Shown here: positions 34,807 to 46,552 of the stretch, one piece after another
Numbering within the stretch: position 1 is the first letter of the stretch
Layout: each line of letters starts with the position of its first letter
Assembly (NCBI GenBank): GCA_918807975.1
Contig: OU964922.1
Coordinates: 25,346,329-25,410,328, forward strand
Direction: 5' to 3'
DNA: 64,000 nt
Origin: Aplidium turbinatum
Lineage: Eukaryota > Chordata > Ascidiacea > Aplousobranchia > Polyclinidae
Notes under the pieces: model-generated
The model's database searches: none
Told to the model about the DNA's origin: nothing
The model's input: the letters and a program-made list of their open reading frames with translations, nothing else
Program-made: the position numbers and the translations under genes

Positions 34807-36119
34807 CTAAGTAAGAGTCTGGCTGAAACCTGCAGCATAACACGCACAGAATATTGTACATTTCAAACCATCCCTTGCGTAGTTGCAAGAAAGCATTTTG
34901 CAGTGGTTGTCACTCTTGCATCCACATCTGATCATGACAGTTTCTGAGGTGAGTTCAACATTTGCTGGAAGGAGGACCTGTTGTAGCGTTTTAAGTTTCG
35001 AGTCTTTCACCAATCCGTACATTTCTGCATGAAGTTCAGGCGGATTGCTGTCTTCCAGTGAAGGCCACACAATGGCTTGGTGATGGGCCCTTCTTACATT
35101 CTCTTTAAAGGCCTCAATTGTAGGAGGAAGGGAACAAAGTTTTGGTGGTACCGCAGAGGCCTAACCCGTTTTGGATGCCCATACCCTCCAGCGTGCTTCG
35201 GACATTGATTTACTCGTAGTATATTGACCGTAACAGGCTGACATGAATGTGGTTGCCTGCGCAATCACTGATTCTATGGGAGAATCAATGACTCCTAAAA
35301 TTGACAGTAAGTGACCATCTTTCAGAACCTTCAATGCAGTACCTTTGCCAACCCCACAGCAGCATGCTACCGTATCACACACAGTAAGAGCATAGGCTGG
35401 CAGGAGTTCATTCCCAAAAGACACATGCTTCTCTACGGTTTTTCCAATGTCAATGACTGTTCGTTCCTTAATTGGTGATTCCATGGTGATACGATTTTTC
35501 ATGCTTCCAACGTGATAATAATGAAGCAAGAGAATGAAAACGTCAGTGTCATCGGATATCACAGTTATATCACTTTCTTCATTATTTTGAGTAGACAGCA
35601 TCACCTGTTGGACAATAATATTGTCCGCTTCCTCATGACTACTTGAAAGGTCCGCCCTTCTGATCACTACACCACCATGGCTGATCTCAAATGGGGCAAA
35701 GTCCTCAACAATCACTATCAACTTGTGAGTTTGGGTGTATTCATGGAATGACTCGTCTTCAATCAGAAGTTTGACAATCAGGTTTATCAACTGCTTCTTG
35801 TTTTCGGTCACCGTCAATACAGTCTTTTGAGGTGGTAACTTGGTGTTCAACTGCAGCTCGTGGACTCGGCTAACTCCAGTGGCCCTAGCACTTCTGGTGA
35901 CACTCTTAGTATTGTAATCGTAGTACCGATCGAACACTAGGTGAACGTCCCCAACTTTTAGTCTCTTGGCAATGGCGTGTTTCAAGTTGTTTGCGTAGTC
36001 TGTAGTGGTGCCCTCTGCATGCCAAGAAATCACCCAGAGTAGGGCTGAACCATAAATCACAACTACTGAAGTGTCACGTGCTGTTTTCCGAGCAGATGGC
36101 TCAACCTGAAGCTGTCGCT
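34807..36119 (-). pseudogene. Academ-like protein, XPG/FEN-like nuclease region and CXC zinc finger
   Basis: C-terminal part of the transposon protein. Nuclease-type acidic motifs appear in order: HLVFDRYYDY, SSHEEADNIIVQQ, VISDDTDVFILLLHYY, then a helix-hairpin-helix-like CDTVACCCGVGKGTALKVL, the same series as in FEN1/XPG enzymes. A CXC-type cysteine cluster (CGCKSDNHCKMLSCNY ... CTIFCACYAAG) closes the protein, as in tesmin/TSO1-like domains. One in-frame stop at 35161-35163 separates nuclease from zinc finger. The 5' side runs straight into the TTAA insertion at 36124 and resumes in frame beyond it at 37167. Confidence 0.65.
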
Positions 36120-36123
36120 TTAA

Positions 36124-37166
36124 CCCTCTGTCTACCGTGGGGTCCAATGGACCCCAAAACAAATTTCGCTCAGCGATTTCTCAGGACATATAGCAAATGC
36201 GATATTGATATACCTTGACTTTTCACAGCTTTGCTTGATCTTTAGGACAATATAATAATTATTGATCTAAAACAAAAGTTGGTAGCATAGAAAAAAATAA
36301 TAGCATTTTGTACCGTGGGGTCCAACGGACCCCAAGCCTGTTGTATTCGAAGCAATCTTGTATTACAACTGCACTAAAAGAGGAGTCGACACTATTGACA
36401 GAGTTTTTAGGAAATACGCTTCCAAAATAATGACGAGAAGATAACCGATAGTTCTATTTTTCAATATGATCGATGTCACTGCTGTCAATGCTTTTGTGAT
36501 ATTGCATCAACTGCAAGGCGAAAATAGCAGCACAACATTGAAGCATACGCCTACTTGCATGAAAGAGAACATTTTTTTAGATCCAACTAGGAAAAAAGCT
36601 TGTTGGATTACCAGCTTCGACTTCAATATCAACAAGACATCTAAATCAGCAACAAAATATAAGAAACAGCAGTTGAAAATCTGGCGCCATAATCAAAGAA
36701 GGCTATCTTTGCGAAAGACACAAAAACCCAAAATGCAGACAGTTCTGTAGCTTACTACTTGCAAACTCAAGGTTTGCCAAGAACATTCGCAATTCATTTG
36801 CAATGAATGCGATATTATATAAACTCACAATATTTCTTGTTAACTAATATGTAGGCCTAATATGCGTTTTTTAGCCAAATCTCTCAATAGTTTGACCATT
36901 GCTCAAAAATAGACCAAATTCGTATCAGTTAAGTTTGTGCATGGGCTACTGCATATGACTTCTTTGCTAAATTTCGAATATTTTTGTTTTTTCTGCAGTG
37001 TTTATAAGTTATGATTTTTGTAGTTTGTTACGTCCTTTCCTATTGAGGTTTAATTTCATCATCGGATCTGATTTTTTTTTTGTCCAAAACAAGTACTTTG
37101 GAATTTGGGGTCCAATGGACCCCAACGGTAAAACTTGCATATTTTTTTTTTTCGGTAGACAGAGGG
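36124..37166 (+). mobile_element. piggyBac-like element inserted in the Academ-like ORF
   Basis: TTAA on both flanks (36120-36123, 37167-37170). Termini CCCTCTGTCTACCG and CGGTAGACAGAGGG are perfect inverted repeats. Three copies of a palindromic GGGGTCCAAYGGACCCC word lie near 36141, 36315 and 37109. The interior keeps the end of a piggyBac transposase. Codons on the two sides of the TTAA join in the same frame, so the pre-insertion sequence is evident. Confidence 0.9.
36377..36750 (+). pseudogene. piggyBac transposase C-terminal fragment
   Basis: Reads GVDTIDRVFRKYASKIMTRR, a stop, then PIVLFFNMIDVTAVNAFVIL, which aligns in my memory with the conserved GVD-x-D ... NMxDxxxxNAxxL block of piggyBac transposases. 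The first two thirds of the protein are absent, so this is an internally deleted derivative. Confidence 0.75.
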
Positions 37167-38022
37167 TTAAGGAAGACTTTGATGTTGCAGCTCTCATTTC
37201 TTCTGTGGGGTCAAACATAGACGTTGGTACTGGGGCCACTTCGTAGAATAAGACATCTTTTATGTCAACATCACGCCCACTAGCCTGTTGGCCTATGACC
37301 CTGGAGTAGATGACATTCATGTAGTACACTTTACTACCTCCCACATTCACATGTTTCTTTGTAGCCACCATGGTAGTCACGGTCTTGTGAATTGTTTCAT
37401 GTAAGCCATCAGGTAAATTCTCTCCAAATTCGCACATCTGTTTGAATCCTTTCTGCACAGCCTCCTGCACATTCACTGCCGGGGTTCCATGTTGACCAGT
37501 TGCAATGTTCACTAGATCCTCTGGATGTTTCTCGGGATCAAGTGGATCCATACATTTTTGAAGCTTCGTCCTTATGGCTTCTCGGTCCTTGTTGTCATTA
37601 TTTATCCGTGCCTTCTTTTCTTTCTTATGCCCACTTCCCTGGTCTCCAGAATCTCCAAGCATTTCGCCCAGAGCAGCCTCCACAGTAATACATATATGAA
37701 GACTCAATGCCCAGATCTTGAGCGCATCCGGCTTCAAGGTTATTCCTATGATGCCATTTGGGGCAAGGCCAGATCTCATGAAAGTAGTTTCTATAAACAT
37801 ATCACTCCATAGGCCATTCCATAGTCCACGCAGGTGCCTCATCACATGCTCCTCTTTCATGAACCGGACTAGTACCTCTTCTGGGAGGGCTTCCATTGCC
37901 CTTAGGTAGCACATCCTATACCTTGCATAATGCACATGACCAGCGGCAAAAAAATAGGGAAGCATTTGTTTCGCATGCCTCAAGATGCAACAGCCGATCA
38001 GCCTCCCGCTCAGCTCGGACAA
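37167..38022 (-). pseudogene. Academ-like protein, central region
   Basis: 285 residues including HAKQMLPYFFAAGHVHYARY, WNGLWSDMFIETTFMR and a charged linker, ending ATSKSSL at the insertion site. I recognise this as the segment that precedes the nuclease in related elements, where the transposase core is expected, but cannot assign catalytic residues. About two frameshifts separate it from the N-terminal piece near 38000-38145. Confidence 0.5.
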
Positions 38023-38144
38023 ACCTCATGATAAGGAACACTGGTTTGATCAAAATGTCCACCCATAGTTTGGCAGTCTTATTCCTTTTGGCTATGTTCT
38101 CCAAGACCTCCACGAAATCCTCCTTTGACTCAAGTGTATTTCAA

Positions 38145-38954
38145 TCAAGTACTCCTCGACGAACTTTTCTCAGCCAGCATTCTCAATGCTCGAACGTTCT
38201 GCGGAAATTTCTTTCCAGTCAACATTTTTGCGACTCCTCCAAATACATCACTCAGAACTTCCTCCAGTCCACTGTTTTCCAACAGAGCCCCAATGCAGTC
38301 TATGAAACTCATCAAAAAGTGCATACCACCCAAGCGCGGGATGACATCTGGAAACCTTTCTGGATAAGCCCACTTCACATGTAATGCAACTTTATATAGT
38401 TGTAAGTCACAGGTAAATGACACAAACTTTTGGTCAGCATTGTGTGTCACCTTTTGAGCTTCCACCATTGCTCTCATTATTGTATCTGGGTGGGATGGCT
38501 CAGGATTAATCAAAGGCAGGTATGCCGTCTTAGTCTTAGGTTGCTCTGTTTGGCCTTGATTGCGTGTAAGAGCTGTGTTGTAGCCATTGTACTCGGGACA
38601 ATTCTGTTTCTGAACATCCTGAAAGAAGCCGAAGTCAGTTTCGTCCGCTCTTTGTTTTAGAGTAGCCTGTTGCGCAAGTAACTTGAGTGAGAGAACTGTT
38701 CTAAAAGCAACACTCTCGGGCATTTTTGGTTTCTTGGAACCATTGTATCTCTGTATAGTGACATCATATTCTATTGCCTCCGAAATCTCCTCCTTTGAAG
38801 TTTGTGGGATTGTCTCTCTATGGTATCGATCAGCATCAGATGGTGATTCAGGATGTGTAACCAGAACAGCTAACGATTGGGTGGAAAGTTTTCCATTTTG
38901 CGATGAGATTTCAGCATCAAAAGTATACTTGTACCAAACCGTTTGATGCATCAG
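38145..38954 (-). pseudogene. Academ-like protein, N-terminal region
   Basis: Minus-strand ORF with features such as VSFTCDLQLYKVALHVKW and PRLGGMHFLMSFIDCIGALL, typical of the same protein family. The first ATG is at about 38951. It ends in a frameshift at 38145, and the same protein continues in another frame (EVLENIAKRNKTAKLWVDIL). Confidence 0.5.
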
Positions 38955-39262
38955 ATATGCCAAGACAGGATCGTTCCATTGTTGCAGCTTTCACAGCTGA
39001 AAGCTTAAAGCGTAACACCTCGTTATAAGAACACTTTCTGACTTCTCTACTTACTTTTCTTATACTTGTTTCTTTAAACTTATTTTACTATATTTCTTAC
39101 AAGCCTGCTGAGACGCAAGTTCGCGCTTATCAGTCAGAAAGCAAAGTGATTACGTAGCATAGTGGGAGTTCGAGATTAAGAAATTTACAGTAAGTATTTG
39201 GCAAATATATCAGCAGCCATTTTTGATTTTGCTGTGATATAATTTATATGCAAATGTTTTAA

Positions 39263-42200
39263 CACTTTGCTCCTCAAAGGGAGGCCAGATTTGGCCCCCC
39301 CCTCATATTTCCTTTAATTATTTGAAGCACAGTAACGCCATGCACTTGGTTTTTCTTGACTTTTCCTAAAATTGCCAGGCGGATCTGATGATATTAAATT
39401 TGATGCTAAAAGTTGTGTAGTTTTCTTGTAAATTCAAGATTTTGGTGAATTTTTGCTGTTTCTAGCTAACTTCCAGCAAAGCGTGAAATGGATTACATTG
39501 CGATGACAAGCCATAAGCTCATAATTGCTTCGTGCATCGATTTGCGCGAGCAGAGAGAAGCATCCTCTTGCTTTCTTTTGTTTGGTTTGACCCAGGCCAC
39601 GGTTTGACCTCAATAATACAAAGCGCGTTATTTCTTATGCTGCAAAGAAAAGCCAGTGATCGCAAAGCTGTTAATTAGAAACAATAATAGCAAGCTTTTT
39701 TGCGTTATCAGCTCTACAAAGAAGAATAGCAATCCACGATCAAAACAGTAGGCTATGGAGGCCACAAACTATTCAAAACAGTTGTTTCAAGCAGATAATA
39801 TTCATTGACGAATAAAAAACGTTACAATAAGAAATCTTCTCTTGGATAAAGACACGAAAACCTGGTTTCGAAATAAACGTTCTATGGAAATGCTCTCATT
39901 GACAAAACTTGCAATTGAGGAAATGTATCACTGCAAATGCTTTTGGGAGAAGCCGGAGAAATAGCGTTTTTGCAAACAGTAATTGTGAGATACACTCAAA
40001 ATTATGAGATAGGCTCCATTTACACGTAGCAGCTAACCCGATGGCGTCCCTTCACTGCTTTATGTCGCCTACTTGTTGTTATGTCCTGTATTTTTGTTTC
40101 ACAGTGCACTGTGTTTTGTTCCAAAGAGGGCAAAATAAAGATGATAATGATAAGATGATAGATGATAGATAATGATAATAAAATGATGATAATGATAATA
40201 AGATGATAATATAAGATGATAATATAATAGATGATAATGATAATGATGATAATAAAATATTACAAAAGATGATAATAAAATATTACAAAATATTTTGTAA
40301 TGTAGGCCTACAAACAAAATGTACAATGTACACAATGTACATTACAAAATATTTTGTACTGTAGACGAGGCATAAATTTAGGCGTCACATAAGACAAACA
40401 ACAAATCAGCTTTCTTCATCATTGATTCAACATCTGAATACGTTGCGCCAATGTATAAGAGGCCGGCTATTGTGAAGACCCGCCATTTATAAACGATCCG
40501 ATTATACCAAAAGTGGGACAAACTAGTGGATCAAAGAATGAATAAATAATGCTGAGAAAACTAAATCTAAGTGACGAACAATACCGATGTCTTCATTTAT
40601 CTTGGAAAAATGCTGCCTAAACTTATCAACAAAAAATACAGTAAATAACGGCAAGGATCCCGAAAGCAGAATTTGCTCGACTTTGGCATGAATTTAGTCA
40701 GACATCTACAGTAATAATTCCACACATACAATAACGGGCTCTCAACTGCTGTAAGATACATAATAATCAACCTGGTTCTGGGCGATTTGTGTAACAGTTT
40801 AGGGGAAGACACTACTTGAAATGATGCACCACACAAAAGATTTTCAATGAAGACTGAGTCTAAAAACCGATGTGGATAGTGCTGCACAATAACTTCAAGT
40901 TTAGGACAGAAGAGGCACAAAATATCACGATAAAAATAAAGACCTTGTGGGAAATTTTCGAGAATCATAACACGATGCAAATACCACAAACGCTTAGTTT
41001 GCATGCTGCTCTAAGCTGGCCGGCAACCACAAAGGTAGACAATAGCCTACAGGCAGTTTATAATTCGATAACAGCGCAATAAACATTATAAATACGTAAA
41101 CCGACAATTTTCTTTTACAAACGTTTTACGTCTAATAGTAAATTTTCCCCCAACAATTTTTTGTGAAGCACTTGCAAACCACGGTTTTGTAAAATAATTC
41201 ATCATTATTATTTTTTACTTCTCGGATATTGTAAAACGTCATCAGCAAAATCACAAAAAAAATTTCATTACTTCAATGTAGTAGGCCTATGAATTTTTTA
41301 TAGAATTGTAGCCACGTTGTTTCAACAAAGAAGCCATTTTTTAGCAATGTAAAGTTATAGAAAATAATTTGCAATCATGCAAATGGTTGGAAAGAATCTA
41401 GGAAGTCTTCTCACAATCTGGCACAGAATGATTATGTTTATTGTATCTCAGTAAAATGTTTTACGACAAACTTTGAAGCTTCGTTATAATCATTTTTATC
41501 TTTGAAGTCAAACGTTATTTTTTTTTTGGCCAGAAACATAATCACTGCCTTGCTGACGTTGTCGCTTTTACGCGTATTTTTAGTGCTTCAAACAATAAGG
41601 ACCCAGTCAGCAATCCAGTCCTATTACATTGATTCAACATTTGTAAACGTTAAATTTATGTAGATTTGCTGACTGTGGGTTATTTCACATTTCCTTTGTT
41701 TACGCATGTTCCTCAATTCGCTGTTGCATTATTTCGACGCTGGCTGACTAAAAATGTATTTTCAAATTGATTGACACAATCTTCAATAAAAAGTGAGCTT
41801 CGAACTTAGCTTTGTTGATGTAAATGCTGTATTTTTTGTGGATGTAATTTATGAGTCATGTTTATAAACACCCGTAAGCGAAATGACTTATGATGTGGCC
41901 TGCATGATATTTGTGATGCGACTTGACACAAATCCACAATTTCAAAAGCACCTAATTTGAACTTAGAAATTTCAGATTATTTCAACAACTTGTTCAATTG
42001 TCTTCTCTCTACTAAAAATATTCATACTACAAACTCAATTGTAGACCTAAAATACACAAACGAAGATGTAAACAGCTATTCAAGCAGGCTAAGGTGTTAC
42101 TTATGAGAAATTTGGTTCCATAAAACTAGAAGCTAGCCATGAGTTTCGGAATGCATTAGTTTAGGATAAAAATGTAAGACAACAAACGCAGTTTTGTTTT

Positions 42201-42643
42201 TTTCAAATTCGTGTAACACTATTACTCTGATTGTAACTATTTTAGAATCAGTGAGTAGCTTACAATAAGATTTGCTCGCAAGTCGTAAATTCTAATCAAT
42301 GCAATGATTCGGCACACCGCACACACACTTCGTGCGTTCGATCGAGCTCTTTGTTATTTAGAACTTTGCATGAAATCGGATTAGCACGGTTAATTAAAGG
42401 CGGCAAGTTAAATCAAAATTGTCGTTTTTGGGTACCTTTGCAAAAATTGAAATATCAAGTTTAACATATAAAATTTTAAAATAATGAGTTTTCAAACTTA
42501 TAGACAAATGATTTGCTTTTACACCAGTGCAACTTCTGTTGAAATAGCATCAGCGGATAACACGTAACAGCTGATTGAATTTGATCCAAAAACGGCCCCC
42601 CCTTGAGCAGTTAACTTCCAAAAAAACGTTGAAAAGCAAAGGG
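39263..42643. mobile_element. piggyBac-like (TTAA) element inserted in the Academ-like TIR
   Basis: TTAA on both flanks (39259-39262, 42644-42647). Ends CACTTTGCTCCTCAA and CCCTTTGCTTTTCAA (right end on the other strand) are imperfect inverted repeats, followed on each side by a GC run with GGCC. Joining its flanks restores the intact inverted repeat seen at 34115-34600. The 3.4 kb interior holds an ATGATA-rich stretch (about 40135-40290) and no recognisable transposase; a 135-codon minus ORF at 40597-41004 has no known domain. Confidence 0.7.
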
Positions 42644-42647
42644 TTAA

Positions 42648-43058
42648 TCCCTTAAATGGATTCCTTGTCAACCAAACATCAGGATAGACACCAAAATTAT
42701 CATTCTAGACCAAATACAAGTGAAATTGTTTGCTTTTGTTTGAAATTTGTAATATGGCAGCCCTATTAGCGGCATTATTGCATTTCTACATGATGCAATG
42801 CCCAACCAGTCAAATCAATAGTTTCAATGTATTCCTTGCCCCTCAAAACATATGGTTAGACACCAAAATTATCATCCTAGGTCAAATACTAACTGAGTTA
42901 TAGGGAGTTATCTGAAACGGCAGCCATTTTGGACGCCATCTTGAATTTCTCAAAACGCTCAAGGATGCTCGGAGTGCACCCGGCAGATTCTGAAAGAGTA
43001 GACTCTAGGCTACCAAAATCAATAAAAAAAAAAATTTGCATAAAATTTCCAGGTTCAG
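42648..43058 (-). repeat. right terminal inverted repeat of the Academ-like element (outer part)
   Basis: Reverse complement of 34115-34540. The remaining inner part lies at 39186-39258, beyond the TTAA element. Confidence 0.8.
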
Positions 43059-43357
43059 CCAAAAAATTGGATTTGGCAACCGGACTATGATGAATGATCC
43101 AATCAGTCGATTGCATGTCGTATTTCATTCATGTAACTGGTCAGTCCTGTTCTCTCTGGTGACGTAGGCTGTTAGTTGTTTTTCACTCTCTATTTGTTTA
43201 TTGTGTCTAGGCATATTTTACGTTTACTTTTTGATGAGATTGCAACAAATGTAGGTAAATACGTATGTAGGCTACCCGAACAAAAATCATCTTGGTTGGC
43301 TTAGGCTCGGCGGCTTAGTGGTTATTGCATCCGCATCTGAATCGGTAGGCATGGGTT

Positions 43358-45088
43358 CAGTGTTGTACGCGTCATTGAAATATATTGACGGCGTCAGCGA
43401 CAGCGCGAATTGCCTAAAAACTTGACGGCGTAAAGTACTGCGTAAGCTCTTAAAGAAATTGACGGCGTCAGCGTCAGCGCTATTTTCTAGCGCTATTTTT
43501 CGCCAGCGTCTTATAAAACGGAAATATCTCAACCAAGTTTAGGCTAACAATAGCTATAAATAAAGAGCAGGTGGGCACATTATGTTTTGAGACTGTATTG
43601 TAATTAGCTGCTTAGCTTATTAGTAGGGCCATTTTAATTTGACTTAACAAAAATTTTTTGACTTTATTTTTATCAAATTTTTGCTTTATTTCAACCTAAC
43701 GAAATTGCTTATTTATAGAGGGTACAGTTCTTTCTTGAATTGATACCACTTACCAAAACATAATATTTTGTCGATTTCAGACCCAAACGTAATATTTTGT
43801 CGAAAAGTCAAGGTGTTTTATGGATTATAAAAAGTTCGTTGTGTTTTATAGCGATAGGAAAATCTCCACAAATCTAACTTTTGCTGAAGACAGAAGACGA
43901 TTTAGGTTGCTAAGGCATTTTTGTATTACAGAATTACAGATACATGAAAAACAAAAACAAACAAATGTCAGTAGGCTATTCCTAAAATCAAAACTGTTGA
44001 TCTTCGAAAAGACCATATTTGTGAAGAGGGAGTGTTTTATAAAAATTATTTAAATACGTAACAATGAATAAACAATGGACAATTTGCGATAAAAGTTACT
44101 GCTGATCCGTGGTCATTGTGAGATATTTCCTGCTTTTATGGGTTAATATGGTTTAATTGTGTCGCAGTTCCTGATTTGCAATGCTTCCTCGAGGATTTTG
44201 ACAAAAATTACTCTCTAGAAACACAGAATTAAGTTTGTTAAAAGCCATAATTTGACAAATTTCAATTTTATTATCAATTTTGACTTTATTTTGATTTATA
44301 AACTTTTTAGAAACAGTCCCTTAGGTGCTGAAAACTACTTTATTCTTTGATTTGTGGATAAACGAGGTCCTTAAAAAATTTTGACTTTATTGACTTTTGC
44401 GGGCCCTGTTTATTAGTAAGCCTATTTCCTTGCAGAAAAACAAGCATTTCAAAACGTTTGTCTGACAATCTGCTGCGTTTGGGACGCATATTGTCCTTTC
44501 CAAATGAAAACATAGTTATTTCCATAGCAGCGCTGGTTGGTATTGGTGTGTTGTATTTCAAAAACAAGTTGAAAACGTTTAGGCTACTCCGAAAGGTATC
44601 ACTGTTCCAAGCGTGCTGTGATAGTTTAGCATGTAGCCTATAAATCTTTTAACGAGGTGCACTGCGCCAATATCGCTCTTTTCAGGGGCATAGAGCTCTT
44701 GAAATAAAGTATCTTCAACGTCCGCGATGCCATTCCTGGATTTTTCGCTTTCTGTTTCTGATCCCTCGTTCTCAATACATGGGTGATCACCATTTGGCGA
44801 ACTTCTTCCGCGTGTATTCCAGGGAGCCATTCCAACCAACGCAAAAGCCGGTAATTCGGATGAGTCGCGTTGGCCAGAATACATTGTGAAACTCTTCTTG
44901 TGTAACGAGATTTTCCATGAAAAAAAAAATGACGCTTAGCGCTTGACGCTTAAAATCGGCAAAATACTTGACGGCGCTATCACTTCCGTCAACTGAAAAA
45001 TAAATTGACGGCGCTAGCCTCAGCGTCAACAAAAAGTTGACGCCGTCAAATGACGCCGTAAAATTGACGGCGTCAACGTACAACACTG
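43358..45088 (-). mobile_element. hAT element, internally deleted, copy 1
   Basis: CAGTGTTGTACG at the start and CGTACAACACTG at the end, with a perfect 8-base target duplication CATGGGTT. The subterminal regions are packed with TTGACGGCGTCA-type palindromes. Only the last part of a hAT transposase remains on the minus strand. A second copy lies at 57272-58641 in the opposite orientation. Confidence 0.9.
44340..44884 (-). pseudogene. hAT transposase C-terminal fragment
   Basis: Contains ELYAPEKSDIGAVHLVKRF, FLKYNTPIPTSAAMEI, MFSFGKDNMRPKRSRLSDKR and FEMLVFLQGN, the C-terminal dimerisation block of hAT transposases. Reading-frame changes separate the pieces. The catalytic N-terminal two thirds are missing in both copies of the element. 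Confidence 0.75.
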
Positions 45089-45310
45089 CATGGGTTCGAT
45101 ACCTTGTTGGGTCATACCAAAGACTTTTTAAAATGGCAATGAATCTAATTTCTGCTTGGCACTGAGCAATGGAATGGATTCGGGTAATAATGTACTCAGT
45201 TGCGCCTCTATACGGCTGCATTGACACTGTCTGCTTTGTAAAGCGCTGAGGAGCAACGCATTCTGCGATGTATACAGCGCTATATAAAAACAAGCATTAT
45301 TATTATTATT

Positions 45311-46219
45311 GGTAAAAATATCCCCCAGAAAAATCCACCCTGATACATTATGTCACCATATAAAATTCAGCTGGTAAATATCTCCTTCCCCTTCAGTAAA
45401 AATTGAAACTATTTAGAGAGAAATTTATCAGATTGGATTTTTTCGGGTGATTTTTACCGATTACCGTTTGCAACAAGTATCCAATTGTTACGTTAATTCT
45501 GATTTGATTAGTGAATACATTTATTTTGACTCAGCTAAAACTGAACCATGTCGAAATTTTATCTTACTGCATTTGGTTTGTCTTGATGGAATGTAAGTAA
45601 ATTTTTCCACCGGAAATAATTCACTACAGTGTACAACTGTATATCTAGACAACCACTTTATCTGGTCCAAATCTAGTAAAAATCTGGTCAAATCGTGCCC
45701 GATCTGGACCACATAATGTGGTTGTCTGGAATATCTCTCCAGGTAAAAATTCTTCGTATGGAGTATAGACATTACCAGAGTAGATTTTTTTCGTGTAGAT
45801 GTTTTGCGGAATGGATTTTGTCCAAGGCAACATTTTCCGGGGGATTTTTTCCTGTTGGATTTTTACAATTTTTTGTCTTGGTGTGTTGATGCACCTCAGA
45901 TGAGCTGGTTTCTATTCCAGCTTCAACTTGATGCTCTTTTTTTCTAAATGTGAACTTTTCAACTTGGACCATCCGTTGTATAGTAGGCTATATTACTTCT
46001 CAACAACACAATAGCTGCTACAAAGGCGATTACATCTATTTTACATTCATGCAGAGCAAGCTGAACTTAAATAAACCTATCTGATTGGTTTAGGTAGTTG
46101 TTGCAATTATAGTGTGGTTAACTGAGATATTGAACTCGATTTAAGAGGGAGTGCTTTCATTAAACAAGTATTTTTGTTGTGAAGGTTAACAAGTTCCCAA
46201 AGAACTTGTTACCATTAGC
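45311..46219. other. no gene recognised
   Basis: Unassigned sequence containing only the small palindrome at 45644-45730 and short ORFs. Confidence 0.5.
45644..45730. repeat. miniature palindromic element, copy 2
   Basis: TCTAGACAACCACTTTATCTGG at the left is mirrored by CCACATAATGTGGTTGTCTGGA at the right. It is the same end motif as at 27887-27944 with a longer middle. Confidence 0.5.
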
Positions 46220-46440
46220 ACTCCTGTGATATATTTCACCAGAGTCAGATGAGGAAGATGGCGATGAAGGAGATGAGGAAATGTATTGTGATGATGATGT
46301 TGTTGTCCCGGATTATAATTCAGATCAAGATATAACTGCTGGCTCATTATAAGTTGAAGTGGAAGAAGTGGGGGAAGAACAAGCACCTTCTCGTGGTCCC
46401 TCCCGTCAGTACCATATCTTTAAGAAAAAGATATGCGAAG
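46220..46440 (+). pseudogene. piggyBac transposase N-terminal acidic fragment
   Basis: Reads SDEEDGDEGDEEMYCDDD, VVVPDYNSDQDITAGSL, a stop, then VEEVGEEQAPSRGPSR, the acidic lead region typical of piggyBac transposases. It is cut off by the LINE fragment that follows. Confidence 0.5.
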
Positions 46441-46552
46441 CGAAGCTTGTCACACTCGAGCAAACCAGGCCCAGGTTCAGCCCAGGGTGGATAGGGAAAC
46501 GCCCTTCTCAGGGCGCGGCAGCTCCTCTGTCGAAAAGTACCGACGACCCACC

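Larger units (their letters stand above)
34115..43058 (-). mobile_element. Academ-like DNA transposon with two nested piggyBac-like elements
   Basis: Inverted repeats of about 490 bases lie at 34115-34600 and, split by an insertion, at 43058-42648 plus 39258-39186. Removing the two TTAA insertions leaves about 4.5 kb. The minus strand encodes a long protein ending in an XPG/FEN-like nuclease region and a cysteine-rich CXC zinc finger, the combination described for Academ (AcademX) transposons. The superfamily call is from memory of the architecture. Short TAGTCCGG words just outside the arms suggest the true ends may lie a little further out. Confidence 0.6.
43298..45310 (+). repeat. tRNA-derived SINE (family B), split by a hAT element
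   Basis: The head at 43298-43357 (GGCGGCTTAGTGGTTATTGC ... GCATGGGTT) continues after the insertion at 45089 (CATGGGTTCGATACC) into a body and a tail GTAAAGCGCTGAGGAGC ... GCGCTATATAAAAACAAGC(ATT)n. The tail is the LINE-like 3' end shared by many aquatic-animal SINEs. Confidence 0.75.

Noticed and set aside
40135-40290. ATGATA-rich microsatellite read as a Tyr/His-rich protein
   Set aside because: Simple-sequence translation with no domain.
40597-41004. 135-codon minus-strand ORF
   Set aside because: No domain, inside a decayed piggyBac-like element, and rich in common codons expected by chance.
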